Below are positions 1 to 14,556 of a stretch of DNA of 64,000 bases, one piece after another (within the stretch, counting starts at the first letter, position 1; every line of letters begins with the position of its first letter). Made by a program: the position numbers and the translations under genes. Below the pieces are notes generated by a model. That model was not told where the DNA came from. It was given only the letters and a program-made list of their open reading frames with translations, and made no database searches. This DNA is from Chaunax sp. Z400 (lineage: Eukaryota > Chordata > Actinopteri > Lophiiformes > Chaunacidae): NCBI GenBank assembly GCA_037577475.1, contig CM075193.1:8544117-8608116 (forward strand), read 5' to 3'.

Positions 1-2124
1 ACACTAAAGAGCCAGTTTGCTCAACAGCAGGACCCCGAAACTAAAGCATCAAAATACAAATACAAATATTATAAATTGCACTCATTTTAATTAAATAGAG
101 CAATTGGGTACCTTCTTTACAACATCACAGCATAAAGATTTATATTGGAGAGAGATGTTACAAAGAGATAATAAATATAATACAGACAATAATAGAATGA
201 ATAGCTATGTGATCATTTCAGGGCTACAGTCAAGTCATTCTAGATGTCGGATGCAACCTGAAACTCAGCAACAAAGATCGACACTTAATTAACACTGCAT
301 TATACAGCAGGATCAGATATTACCAAGAATTTCAGTGCCGTGACATCATGAATTCTCCAAAGCTGGTATTAAGGCTGCAGTTAGAAAGTACACTTCACTA
401 TTAGACCCTGGATAACTAGAAGCAAACACATCGAATGAGTCATTTTTCATCCTCTTTAGATTCTAAGGTAAACAAAACAACGTCTTCAACCCACCAATGT
501 CTGCTGCCGACTGTTAAACATGGCATCAGAGCTGTAATATAGGGGGAGCTATCTGCTGGGGATCATTTGGGCTGACGACCGCTCTGCATGATTGCATAAC
601 AGCCAAGGAATATTAAGCTGTTTTACAAGACCATGTGCACCCTGTTTTGCAAATGCTGCTCGCTTAATTGTGATGCCCCCCTAGACGGTAACGCCATGAT
701 GCATGCTGCTAAATAAATTTGAGAGTGGTTTCATGAACACCAGGAAGAAATTGCACATCGTCTTTATTCAAGATCTAAACATCATTGAACCTTTGGGATT
801 TTTTTCAAGGAGCAGAGTGTGAAGCAGATTTGGATCCTGTCGGTTTTGAAGAATGGTTTAATGTTGGGTGAGCTTCCCTCCTTGAAGAGGGAGGGTTGTA
901 CCTTCATATTCTGTTTGGTGTTTCTTTTTTTTTTCTTTGTTTTTACCTTTTCAACCTCATATGTCAGAGGTGTGTGGTAAGTTTTGGTCTGTTATTGAGT
1001 GATGGCCGCTTTTCCCACAAACAGTCTTCCTCTGCTTCCTCAGTCTGCGTCTGCCCCCAGAGTCTAAATATGAGTAGGTACCTGTCTACTATAGGTGCAT
1101 GATTTATGATAGTGTAGTCTCATTTGTGCTCTCTATGCAGAACAGGTGCACTCTATGTGTAGCTCTATACTTCCCTGGACTTGGCAGTTCTATTCTTTCC
1201 CACATTTTCCATTAAGCCACCACTCCACCTATGAAAAGCTATGAGTCACCAAGCTGATTCATATTTCTGTCCCTCCGTGGAAGAGGGCTCGGGTTTATTA
1301 TGAGCAAGAACTCTTCGTTTTCATCTTTAACCTGAGTGGTACTCTGATCTTAAATACCTCTTTATTTGCTTCCATTTTATTGACTTTACTCAGTCAAACC
1401 TGTAGTAAATAATCTCTAGAGATAAACGTTAAAAAGTGTTCAAATTAATTACCAAATGTCAAAGCTAATCATGGGTTTTAGATCAGCATTAGCAGATTTC
1501 CATTTGAAAATGAATCTTACTGTATGTAACTAGAATTTCCGCCTCAATGTCATACGCCTCTGTCACCAGTGAATTTGCTGTTTACATCCATGTTTGCTAC
1601 ACTATATAATAAATGTAGTGAGGAGGAATTGAATTGATTAATTTGTCATTATTGGAAGTAGGAGTTATTGACATGTATGTCTCCAGTTAGAAGCATGCTG
1701 TCTTTACTAATAGAGTGTCATCACATGCTGCAAATGACAATCACAACAATTGAGAGGAACAAACCTGTCAAATGTCTGTCACATGCATGGCCAATAAAGC
1801 TAATTCTGAACACAAAGAAGCAACAAATCCTGAAATGTGGATGTAACACACATCTTCATACACTCGCCACAGTTATAAGGGGGACACCCAAGACTGTGTC
1901 ACTAATTCAGTATCAGAACAAATGTGAAATGTTGTCACAATCTCCCCTTCTGTTCCTGTTATATTGTTGAATAATGGCCAGAAAAGCGTTTTTGCAGAAC
2001 ATTATATGAACATTGCAGTGAAATTGGCCTTTGATAGTTTCCGATTTTGACATTGTTTTATCCAATTACACATTTCTGCTAAAGATGGTCTTAATTAGAG
2101 TCTAAATTATTGGGTCAAAAGTAT
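1..2124. other. Non-coding DNA, nothing recognised
   Basis: AT-rich unique-looking sequence. The open frames of up to 100 codons show no domain, no splice context and no repeat family I know. Confidence 0.6.
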
Positions 2125-2450
2125 GTTTTGTGAGGTCACGGTCACCTTTGACTGGAAAAATCTAATCAGTTCTTCCTCAGATATTGCATTCATTAAAAAG
2201 GGACGGATGTTAGATCACAGTGATTATTGACATTTAACCACCAAAATCTAATGAGTTCATATTTGAGTTCAAGTGGATGGTTGTGTCAAATTTGAATAAA
2301 TTCTTGTTGCTCCTTATAGCTCAAGCAGTGGACCAGTAGACCAGTAGTAGTGTGCCTCATCTACCAAGGCTGAGTCCTCAATATTGTGTTCACAAGAATG
2401 AGATGGATGGACAACCCATAAACATAATACCTACAGCCATGGCTGGTGTG
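2125..2450 (+). repeat. Old copy of an abundant teleost interspersed repeat
   Basis: The stretch contains degenerate forms of phrases I know from a repeat common in teleosts: GAGGTCACGGTCACCTTTGA, ACCACCAAAATCTAATGAGT, TTGAGTTCAAGTGGATG, GTGTCAAATTTGAATAAATT, GTGTTCACAAGAATG and GGATGGACAACCCATAAACA. Two decayed versions of one module appear side by side (2,131-2,180 and 2,205-2,260). I cannot assign the repeat to a class. No coding capacity is visible. Confidence 0.65.
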
Positions 2451-4422
2451 GAGTCATGACGAAACCATGAAACCAAGTCGGATGACCCCCATTTCGGAAG
2501 TCGGAAATGGGGGGCTCTGCTGGCTGCTCTCCCTGCTTTACCCTTTACATGTATGCACGTGGAAGGGCCCCAGAACAGAACCATACCGCCAATGCAAATG
2601 TTAATAAAACTTTAATTTTGACTTAAGTGGTCCTGGCTGAGCTACTATCTTAGTGTTTCTCTTATTATTTTTGAACTCCATTCCCAAGTCCATTCGTTCT
2701 CACTGAAGACCTTCGCATTGGTGCTCTAGTGAGTATTTACCATGGTAGGCTGATGAGTGTATGATACAGTTGAAATAAAATACAGTGCCAATTTTGAAAA
2801 ATTAACTTATCAGATGACTGTGATATTTATTTAATGGGGTTGTTTGCCCATCTTGAACACCCAGAGGTGAACTCTGCACCGTAAAAAACAGAATCAATGA
2901 ATCTCGATTGTTGAGTCATAATTCTGAAGAGTTTTTTTTCTGTTACCTTTATTTTAATAGCTGCTAAACAGTGAATGCCATCACAGCACTGCTGTCCAGA
3001 CACCAGAGAATGCTCTGATATATGGGGCTGATTTTTGGAGGTCTAAGCCACTGTGTATTGCAGTGGGGGGGTAGGATGTACCATGGCAGCACCGCCATTT
3101 AAGAGGAATGTTCAGACAAAGTGTTGCTGACAAGCAGTTCAGGGTTGAGCAGCAGCCTTGCTGTGCCAGGTCTCCCCTGGGTTTTTTTATTAATGCCTCC
3201 CATAGAGACACCCAGCGCCACACTACCAATCCCATTCTCTAATTATGATGCCATACACAGCTCTCTGATTGGCTGTAAGGAGGCTTGGGTGAGCTCGCCA
3301 AGATCTAAGATAGAGCAGCGTGGGCACGGTGTAGGGTTTGCAGGGGGACGGGGGTAATGTTGGGAGTGGGCATAATTAGACAGTTGGGAGCCATGGTGAT
3401 AATGGCCATGCACAAAGCAAGGGAGCACAGGGAAAGCACTTTAATTGAGATATAAAAGACTTGGTTCCAAGGGCACTTCGCAGGAAAAGAGATGCCAGCC
3501 ACAAATGCTTGCTCAGTGTAAATACTAAACAATGTGCAACCCTTTGGTCGGTATTTTTAACACTGTTTACAAGGCAGTATGTTATTTATTTCTAATAGAT
3601 GTTAACCTTATTAATGCTTCAGTAGCGGAAGGAAGCAAACAAACCAGGACTCATCAGAAGTTGTTTGCATAAGCACATTTGCCTGCCTTCTTCGTAAGAA
3701 GGATTGTTGCAGTTGTGCATGACGGTGATCTCAGAACCTGATTTGACTGAGAAAGCCATAAAAGTGTCTAGTGAAAGAGTGTGATAGGTGAACTAATCAG
3801 AGCGAATATCACCTGTAGGTGTGTGTCTATAGGCAGACGAGGGGCTGTGCCTTCCACAGTGGATGTGTTGTGCAAAAGGAAGATGCACATAGTTTCTACT
3901 CTGCCTCCTACAGACACACAGCTGCTGTATGTGACAATGAGGAACCTTAGGCAGGTCCATTAGCAAGTATGGTCCATCTGTAATTGAAAATACAAATAAA
4001 TTCAAATCAAATGTTTCTGCAAATGATAATGACAAATATTTGCTTGTTTAGCACAGGATATTTACATTTGTCTTCAGGCTGAGTGAAAAGAGTCATTACT
4101 ATGTTCCTATTTAGCATTTTGAGCCAGTGCTTTTTTGTTTTTCTGCATTTGCATACAAATTTTGTCTTGTCCTGCCTGATCACAGCTTGCAGTAATCAAA
4201 GCCTAATATTACTTGATTCCTGAAATAAATGTATGCAGTCTAATGGACCCCAGCTTACTCAATTTGGAAATGAAAACTTGGCAGACAATGCCGTTGAATC
4301 TAAAGTTAGCTGACAGAAATTTACATAGAGTAAACATGCTGCCTAGATACAAACGTTTATGCTTGGTTCATTTCCAAGCTAATATTACAAGATCAAATTT
4401 CATGGGAATCCTCTGTTTCTTC

Positions 4423-4425
<3 letters not shown>

Positions 4426-4456
<31 letters not shown>
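4426..4456 (+). repeat. (CA)n microsatellite
   Basis: A pure CA run of 31 bases. The open frame through it, to 4,638, has no other coding signal. Confidence 0.93.
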
Positions 4457-4458
<2 letters not shown>

Positions 4459-7400
4459 AATAATCATCAAACACAAGCTCTTTTAGACATTAGAACGACA
4501 TTAGAACATACAGTCACAACCTCTTTTTCCATGTCTCTGGTTCGCACACATATGCACACACACTTACCTTCGCTTTGCTCTGAGTTACTTGGGTTCAAGA
4601 CTGCTGTTGTTCCATTGATTGAACAAGGCCATCAATAGCTTTCAGATACAGCTACCTGTCTGAAGAGGAGCTATGGAGCGTGAACAGCAGCACCTCAAAA
4701 GATTTTCTGCTAATACTCTCTTTCCCAGGTAGAGAAGGCGCCCTGCTATTATTTCCAGCCTTTTGCCTTCGGCGATTTCTCTCTGTTCTGAGGTGAGAGG
4801 GTTTTGTCGCCACACGAATGCAGAGCCACCAAGACACCGCGAAAAGTACCCTGCTCAAGGTCATCTGGACAACGATATAAAATTAGCCCTCCTGGGATTG
4901 AACCTCCTTTGACACCTCTTCCTGTGAGTCCCATTTTGCCCCTAGTCTTACCTGACATCGTCGTTCCACTCCCCGCCCCCCAACAGACACACACACAAAC
5001 AGGAGATCAGGGTTGACTGGATGGATATTTTTCCATTGTGCCTCAGTGGGATCTGGCTGAGCAGAAGAGTTGGCACCTGCAGGGGGAAGAGAAGAGGAGG
5101 TGCTGGTGGTAGCTGAGGTAGGCAGAGTACTCTGAAGCTTGAAGGAGAGGGGAGCTTGGCAGTGGTGGATGCACAGGTCTCCCTGGTTTGGTCTAATGGC
5201 CCCACTTGGCCCAACCTACTGCTGGTGGTCAGATGGCTTGCTCCAGTATGCGGCAACAAGGCCAGGGGCACGCTTTCACATTCACTTCAGGCTGTCTTTG
5301 TCAAAGACTCTCAATGACTTTCCAAAAATAGGCAAGTGGGAATTCGACAGAGGGGAAGCAGAGTGAGCAATTGAAGGAAAAAGGGTGAAATAAAAGCCAG
5401 CATTAAGTGCGAAGGTGCGAGAGAACAGCATATGTTGTTTTAATGCCGTCATTATAGACCCCCTTTTCTCTCCCCAGTGGCTTTAGAAGGGTTCACAACA
5501 GGCTCCAGTACGACAAAGAGGCCTGCTTTGTGCAAGCGGCAAAAGAGAGCACCAGCACCGGTGTCGTGGTCAAGGATGCAGAACGAAACAACAGCAGATA
5601 AGCAGCAGGCTATTAGATAAAACAAAATAGTTGATGCCGTGGTTCAAAAGTGTGCTTAGCTATTTATTGGAGACATATGATGTTTGAATACATTTGCCTG
5701 AATGCATTTGCCTAGCAGGCACTGTTTATCTCATGTGGCAGACAGGTTTTCAAGATTAAGACATTATCCTCATGACAACCAATGCTTCTGGACTCCCTGC
5801 CTCCCATCAGGCCCACATCCCTGGAGTAAAAGGCTGATAATTGTTAGACTTCCCAGCAGGCATTGGTGATGGTATAATCTAGTGTGGATGTAATCCCCAT
5901 GCCCTATCTGATCCTGAACGCCCCTCACCTCGCCCACAGCACCCCAGGGCTTTTACAAACAAGCGCAGCTTTCAAGTAAGACGGGAGTGCAAATTCACTT
6001 TATGCTAACATATGTTTGAGTGAGCAAGAGACGCAAATATGGTGATAAATATATACATCACAGAAAAAGAATGCACTGGTGATATGTGGAATTGCTGTGA
6101 ATGAGGATGCATATTTTGCCTAAGTTTATGGGAGCCTGTGTTAACAATATATTCCAGTGAAGCCTCCCCAGGCTCTGCCCTAAGGGCTGGATAAATGTTG
6201 GATTTGTGGGCTCAGTGGATAGAATTATTTTGAGTCACTAGATAATGAATGGCTTTTTATAATAGCTGCACTTTTTCCTAATATATGTCAAACAGTGTCC
6301 TTTTTGTCTGTGTTTTATGGTGCAGGGTCCCACACTGTGTGGATAAATTCACTGCTGGCACTGAACTCCCACAGGCTTCACTTGGATACACATGCAAACA
6401 CACTCACCTCAATCAGCATGTGTGTTTCCTTCTGCAGTCATATGCAGTTAGCATTAATAAGCATGAGGGAACACATCTCCACTCCCCTTAAACTCATCCT
6501 ACAACAGCCAAGGGATTCTATTTAAATGGGCAGGTTTTCAGAGGCCACAATTTAGTATCTGTTACAACCTGTTATTCTTGTTGACCTTCAAATCTCCTGT
6601 GGAGACCCCACACCATCATTGTGTCATTGTGGGCAGGCACTAGTTGGACTCTTTCCTGGATCCTGCTTTTCTAATGAGGGATATCAGCACTTTGGCACAG
6701 CTTACTGGCACCATGCATAAAAATGGATGGGGATACGGTGCAGCTCAACAGAACTGTCCCACCGGTTTGGTCCAAGAAAATGATGCCCAGAAGGTTTGGG
6801 TGTATTATTGAAATTTAAAATATGCTCATTATTTTCGCAGTTATGTTTAATCCAAAAGGACCTAAGTGATTCTGTGTGTTTGCAGATAATAGGGGCCACA
6901 CAGAGGCATTTCTTTCCAATGACACATTATTCTGGTCTCATTTTCTGCTCGTTCTTTTTCAACCCTTGTTAGTCAGTACAGCATATTTTTCTTAAATAGC
7001 CTTTCTTGGTCTTGGGCATCATCACATCTAAAATAGAGGTGCCTTTACATTGACATCTGGTGACATTGTTCATGGTAAATCTTAAGAAAGAATACAGTAG
7101 CCCTAACCTCCTCCACAAAAAAGATCCGCAGGGATAACACACCCGTGGGGGGATATTTTCAGGGGTGCTAGAGGCTCATTATCTTGTCACGCATCATAAA
7201 AAAAGACAGCAAAAGCCGGCATCAGGGGCCCTCTGTGAGTGAGTCTGAACTCCCCTGGCTCCTCCTCAGCCGGGCTCGGCAGCAGCAGCCTCCATCGACG
7301 CACATAACGAGAGAGGGCTATAGCGGCGTACCTTGATGAGCAGTATCGATTGTCTCCCCAACAACTTCTTGTGAGAGGTCTCCTTCTGTCTGTCACACGC

Positions 7401-10400
7401 CCACACAGGCGAGATGCACACAAACAAGCCTGCACATATGTAGGCACACATAGCCAAACACACACATGTACAGTAGACACTTAACTTCGGCAACACCTGC
7501 CACCCTAGAGGGGTCTGCTGTCTGACATCTTGCTCACTGGGTGCTCAATTAAAGTGTAAAAGTGTGGTGTTAAAGCCTTAAACCATTAACCACACTAGAT
7601 ACTGTCAGTGAAGGATCACTCCCTGAACCCCAATCTCTGTCCTGCATGACTTTGTGACTTCCTAGCAGGCCTCTCTGGTGCCCAATCTTTGTCAACACTG
7701 AGGTGGAAGGCCATAAAACACTGTGGCTTTACTGGTCTCTGCCGCTCAGAGTGAGCTCGAAATATCCGCCTGTTAAGTAGGAAAGAATGGAGATGATGGA
7801 AAGTTTACCACCCATTTTCTCTCACTCTTATTTCATTGGTCATGGGATTGTGCTTATGCGTAGGGGTGCTCTCACCTAATGACATGTGAATCGCTGGGAA
7901 TATATATACATTGTTTTATTAAATTCTTATTTCACCTCTGAGCTTCCCTATAGCTTTCACTCAGGAACAGTGTAACCTCTAAAATTAAGCTTTTACTGCT
8001 TTTGTGGGCTCATAATTCCAAAGCATGTCGTGCTGCATAAGTATGAAGCACACACCACTCCTCTTGTCAGATATACCTTGAGTTGCATTTCTCTACTGTG
8101 CACTGACTTCATTCAAAGGAAAGAAATTAACACCTTTCCAAACTATTATGCGCAGAAAAATTACAGAAAAAAACATGTGTATGCAGATCCAAGGACTGTG
8201 GGGGGGGTGGAAGTGTTAATTGACAAACCAGCAAGGCAATTATTGTCGGTTGACCTCATAACCAAAATGTGTTTCTGATTATCATGCTTCAGAGGGCCTG
8301 TTGTCAAGGAAGCCATATTTTAAACTGTTTAGACAGCACCTTCCACAGTCCACAGGGGATTGTTCTCAATCAGGCGAAAATGTAATTTAAGCTACAAACT
8401 TATGAAAATTAATATTTTCTATGCTTTTTTTAGTATTTCAATTTGATTACAGAATTCTAATTATACAAACTTTAAGGAATGAAGAGATGATTTGCATGTA
8501 ATCAAATAATTTGCCTTGCGGACCACAGTCCTCTCCAGGATTTCATATCCAAATTATCATTCAGAACATTTCCCCAACTGTGAACTGATTATTGGATTTT
8601 TCACAAGTCTGTATAAATGCCTAAACAATGGTGTGATAAAAGTGAATGAGCTATGGCTCAATCAAGAAGTGAAAGTGATGGCTCTGTCTTAATACTTTCA
8701 GACATATTTTATTCCCAGTCTAAAGGGGTTTGGGGCGGTGGCTCTGCAGCATGGGCTGAAATGTCAGCAGGCAGACCGGCAGGGGTTGAGCCTAGTGAGA
8801 TGAAGATAGCTCCAACGGAGTGTGTGTGTGGGGGGGGGTGAGGATACAGTGTGTTTGTCCAGGAGATTATTATCCACACACACATACACACACTGCCCAG
8901 GGATAAACACAGCCATGACAGCGCTCTAATAATGTTTCACCTTTATCAGGACGCACAAATGTGCACTTTGTGTCAGTTTGCTTTCCGAAGCACAAGTCGT
9001 ATCACAAACGAAGACAAACATCAAGTGGTGCAGTAAATTGGAAATTCTTTTTTCCCGTATCTAAATCCTTTGAATTCTCCAGGTCCCCAAAGTAATTAGA
9101 GTCTCAGGCGAATGGGGCTCATAGGGGTGCCCAAAATCCCTCCTCTCAAATAGAGGGAATGCCCTGTGCCTTGCCGTAAGAAAATGATGTCCCAGCCCTT
9201 CTCCATCAATTACCCCCACAAAACTCAAATTTACATTAGGTACTACTTGCTGCAGCAAATATTTGTACTTGCCTTCAGGCATTCAACCAACTCAACAAAA
9301 TACATATATTTTAAGATTAACCTCACTTTATTTCCTATAAGGGAAATTACTGTGTAAATGTTGGTGATAAGCTTCATGCAGCTGTGGGCTCAGTGCAGGT
9401 GATCTGTCCAGACCAGGAAGATAGTAGCCTAAACTAGGATGCTCACAGGGTGGGTGTTATCTGCGGGGCAGTAGACGGGTGTTAAACAGGACCCTGATAG
9501 CCTGTCCTCACCCGGCCTGAGGCACAGCATCAAACTCCCCGTCAAAGGAAGATGAAGTCAATACAGGCAGTCTGACTTGGGTTAATAGCACTAAAGGTAA
9601 GGGTCAGGACATCTATTATGGAAACGGGACTTATCAAACTCAAACCAGTCACATGTCAATCACCTGTATACCTGCTATCCATCTGGCTGAGTCTTCAATT
9701 AAGAATGACATGTACGTACAAAGGAGCACTATATCTGTGAAGTGCAGATGGTCATTTTTCACTTTCATACAGATTCAGTGGTGTAGAGCAAAACTGACAG
9801 ATGAAATGGACAAATGTCTATTTCGTCTGAGATGTCTGGCCAACCCTGTCCTAGAAAAAAAGTAAAGATAATGAGTTTTCCCTTTTTTTAGCACCATTTT
9901 ATTTTTAGGAAATAACGCTGTCCACTCGAGCCTCAGCCACTTCAAGCCTCTCTTTATCCCCTTGTTTCTCTATAGATCACCCTTTTAATAAGTCATTATT
10001 ACTTCCTTTTAGTCTCTCACACCCTCATGCCTCTTCTTATCCCCACCTGCTTTTCTTTCTATAAGAAAAAGCTCAATGTACATTCAAGTGGACCATGAGC
10101 ATATTTGCTCTCGCCTCTTTCATCCCTCCTCCAATCTCTATACCCACCCCTCACTGCTTTACGTCTTTGTTCTTGTTTTCAATTCTTCCCTTGCCCCATC
10201 CCTCTTTTTCTATTTTTCCTGTCAATGGACTGATTTCTTTTTATCCAGGAGCGCAGCAGATTAACAGATATTGTATCATGGCCAAGACAGGCAAAGCCCC
10301 TCTCTGTCCCTGACATCTAATTAATGGTAATCCTTTAATCTGCTGCTTGTAGTGCAGACCCCTTGGTCGCTGTCCCATTTGCAGTAGCAGAAGTGAGTCC

Positions 10401-12524
10401 GAAGAAGGGACGGAGATGGAGTGGGGAGAGAGTGGGTTTGCTCACTCAGCAGGTCGAACTGATGGGCTGCTTTGGACAAAGACACATGAATCACAATAAG
10501 GGACATTGTACTTTTCGTTTATAGGGATTACACAAATTTACTTTGCAATGTATGACTCAAAACTCCATCCCAGCTGTAGTTGTGTTACAGAAGAATTTTA
10601 CCATATATATATATACCATGCTAAGCATCCAAATTGAATTTTTTTTTTTTTGCACTATATACATAACAATGGTGACACTCATATTTAAAGCTTGGACATA
10701 CATATGCATGCACATCCAAACATACACTGATCTTAATACCAAACATTGGCTGTTAGATGGCATCTGCAGTTATACTATCGGCATTGTTCTGTGGACACAG
10801 ATGTAATTAACGACAGGGGCAAGGCAAGCAAATCCTCCCATCTTAATTAACTTAATTAATAGATATAAATAATCACCGTCAGCCTGTCTTCATTTGTTAA
10901 GCAATAAAACTGGATATTAAACCTTCATCTCGGTTCTGTCATGAACAATATGCAGCCTTTCTCTGACTGTGACACCACAGATGGTGTTTGGATGCTATTT
11001 AGCAAATTTGTAGCGTAGCCTTAATGCGGCGGTCTTGGGCTTCTTACAGCAAATATCCATCTATTTATAACTGTAATGCAAGGGTGTAGGTTTAATTTAA
11101 TTTTGGGGAATTCAGATAGTGTTGTGTGGTATCCTGAAGGAACTCTTTAAACCCTTTTTGTCAGAGATGGTTTGGTTTTAGAATTTCCCAATTTTCGGTA
11201 TGTTTTGTTGGTCAATATTGATTCCAATGAATCCAGTGGGTGTATCGACACTATAGCCATGTGTCAGGGCAAGTGCTTGTTCTGTCTGTTGTCAGGGGGG
11301 ACATGCAGCTGTGCATTCATCCCCGTTGATACAGTTTGAGCCTCAGCTTGGATTGAGAGAAAGAGAGAGAGAGACAATGATTCTGCCTCAGCATGTCGAC
11401 TACTGGAGACGACAACAGCGTGTCATTAAAAGAAGTAATTAATCCACGCCGTGTATTGATGAACAAAACGGACTAATGAAGTTTAATGTAGGACTCCTGT
11501 GTCTACAGAGACAACGCTGATGGCGAAAGGTGGGGAAAGGTTTGAGGAAACGCTTTAAACTTCACAAAACACATCATCGACAGACATCACGATCTTTTCA
11601 TTGAGTCAAAAACACCACAGTTTAGAGAATTAACTTCCTTAACTGGCTAGTAGTAAGCTGGTGAGATGTTAATCTGCTAAATTATATGAGAAATGTAGTG
11701 TATAAATAGCTGCTATTATTTGAGGGTCTCATTTTGGTATTTTTTTAATATTTATCAATAATGGAGGCATTTGATATCCCAAGTATCATGCACAGTGGGT
11801 CGCACTCTGTAATAGTAGACAGGGTCTTATCAATTTTCTATAACAAACCAGAATTGGTGTATTTTCCTGCAAGACCACAGGCAATGGGTGAGACTGCCTG
11901 TTTCTATTTTGCATTTGGGACATACAGTAATGGAGACGTAAAGGATTTAAGGTTTTTCGTAAATAATAAGTTTTTTAGGGACATTTTGACATGGCGCTCT
12001 ATGTCAAAACCAAAGAGATGCATGCTCATGCACCCAGTCATCTACAATACGCAAATGGCCACATTTTTATTCATCTAAAGGAAAACGCAAAATTCAAGCA
12101 GCAGGTGACAATTTGAAATATAATGCACCAAGCTCTCTGGCATACGGTCGATCAAAACAAAATCTATTTCTATACTGCAATGAGTTATCATCTGCAGAAA
12201 CACTTGCGCTCTCTGCATTGTATTATTAATTTAGCGAGCAGACAGGGCAAGTCTTTCCGAGATGGAACATAGTTTTCAGTGTCTGGTGTTCTCTCTTTAT
12301 CAGGCAGGTTTGATTAAATAATTAACAGCAAACATTAATGATCAGCAGGAGAACAACTTGTTTTTATGCCAAGTCCAAGCACAGTCTCTTAAAAAGTCGG
12401 AGCCAAAAAGGTGGTGGAGCGTATCCAAGGGCAAACACAGAGAGGACGCTGCAGCTACTTCCCAAAAAAACACACATGTGCACCGGACTCAAAGACCAGT
12501 CTGTAGGTGTGTCTGCATGCCCAA

Positions 12525-12556
<32 letters not shown>

Positions 12557-12604
12557 ACACATACGACAGGCGTGCTTACACACACACACACACACACACA
12601 CACA
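12525..12604 (+). repeat. Two (CA)n tracts separated by a short unique spacer
   Basis: CA repeats at about 12,525-12,562 and 12,577-12,604 flank ATACGACAGGCGTGCTT. The first is interrupted once by CT. Confidence 0.93.
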
Positions 12605-14480
12605 ACAGAAAGGGCTCAGATACCCGTAGCTGTGATTAATGCATCAGGCTCGGGGCCCTGCTGTAGTAGGTGTCTGTGTCTTAATCACTCTCTCTGTGTT
12701 TCATTAGCTCCTGATGGTCTCTGATGAATGGAGTTGCCCAGGGTGTCCTGATGTCTCTAGTGGTGCTGACATCCAAGAGAGTTAAATTCAGTGTGCCAGT
12801 CCCCACCACTACACCCGTTAAAGGTGTGGTGCACAGCACATGAGCGCAGCCTCCTGAATTCATTAACCTACATTGGAAGGATAATTCAGGCACCAGTCGT
12901 CTGCCATATGCGCTTTGATTGTTGGATTCTTTCCCACCACTGGGATTTAGTGCAAGCAGTGAGTAGTTTAATAACACATGCAGATGGCCTATGGTGCTTC
13001 TTCTCTCTTACGACTAGTTTCTTATCCTCATTTCATCTGGGAATGCTGAACTTGTGCTGCACTCTTAAGTCGCTGCACTTGCTTGATCTGTAATATACTG
13101 TAAATCCCAATACCAGTTATTCTAATGAGGCCATGCTTCCAATTATACAGCACGTCTTAGATTCTTACACAGTTCCTGCCAGTTATATTGTTATGTAATA
13201 GGAGTAAAGCACGATTGCTGATCTACTTGTTGTGAGATAAGACTTTTAACGGGGCAAATGCACACATTTCTGTCACATTTCATTCCATTTGAGAAGGCTA
13301 CATCCATGTATGCCGGGTAATGACTCCTTTCTTTCATTTTTAAATGTGGTGGACTGTAGCGTCTGTGTCAGCTAAAGCACAGACGGACCTAAGGGCGATA
13401 CTTAGAGCAGAAATCTGCTGGATCCTTAGCCGCTGAATGAGGCAGAAAGAGATGTTGATCTGTTGCTGTTTCATTCAAATTTGCCCACATTATCTGAATA
13501 TACGCAGCGTCAGGATATGTTGTGGGTTATTACCTCATGTTCTAAATGCCATTACAGAGATTGGTGCTAAGGCAGTCGGCGCAGTCAGGGTTTGACGTTG
13601 GCACTCAGGCAGCAGAGTTTGCCAAGTCTTTCTCTCTTAGCGCTCACTTAGGGCGTTAGTGGGGATGTGAGCGGACAGAGCAGGGATGGAGGTGAGGGAA
13701 GGTCGCCAGCTGGGTGTACACTATGGCCTTACACAATGCCATTCTCCAGATCTCTAGAACAAAATTCAAACAAATAGCAAACACACAACACTAGAATAAA
13801 ACATTTGCAAAACCTTTTTGACATAAATTTAATTTAAAACAATTCAAAGAAAAAGCACTTAATGTTTTAACTCATCAACTTCATTGATGTTTGTGCAGTA
13901 AATATATGCTTATTCTGATTTGCCAGCAATATGTTTCAAACAGTTGGGACAGGAGCAAATTTGAAAGGTTCAGTCCTTCATATGCCAGCATGGGGCATCA
14001 GCATTTTGGGAAACACATGAACAAGCATGAAATACTCAGGATTCTCAGTTTTCATATAATGTTAAATGGTGGGTCTATGGTGGCATTTAGTTTCTTACTA
14101 GAATTACTACTTGACTTAGAGTATTTCACAATCCGCTCTGATTTGAATTTTCACAGCAACATTTTGACTTTTGTATGCATTTTAATTTTAAACAGACAAA
14201 ATATGCCAGTTTTCCCGATGTGATGTCATCATGAGAAAGTGGAAACGCACTCATTCTGTAAGTCACCTTCTAAGGGGATACAAAGGTCAAGGGATCAAAT
14301 CCCAAGTTGTCTAAGTTCTAGTAGTCAACATTCTGGTAGGTTGTTCATGATGTTGTTCGTATATGATTAATATTAACATAACATAGCACAGGTTTGCTCT
14401 GAGGTTTTAGCCTGTTGAAAGTGAGTCATGTCTCCAAGTGCTTTCACATAGGGTAACGCTGGGTCTGTGTCTGACTACAG

Positions 14481-14556
14481 TCTAGACCTGCTCCATATAG
14501 AGTATCTTAAGATAACTTTTGAAGTGATTAGGTGCTATATAAATAAAGCTAACTTT
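14481..14556 (+). repeat. Fragment of a teleost repeat ending in GGTGCTATATAAATAAAG
   Basis: The piece runs from TCTAGACCTGCTC through GATAACTTTTGAAGTGATTA to GGTGCTATATAAATAAAG. This matches the tail of a repeat very common in fish. It is the inverted counterpart of 50,512-50,605 in this window. I cannot name the class. Confidence 0.65.

Larger units (their letters stand above)
2451..14480. other. Non-coding DNA with microsatellites
   Basis: Apart from the CA tracts I see no gene or RNA. The stretch at 10,800-10,910 is rich in TTAATTAA and is a candidate regulatory element. The 105-codon frame at 11,761-12,078 has no recognised motif. Confidence 0.55.
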
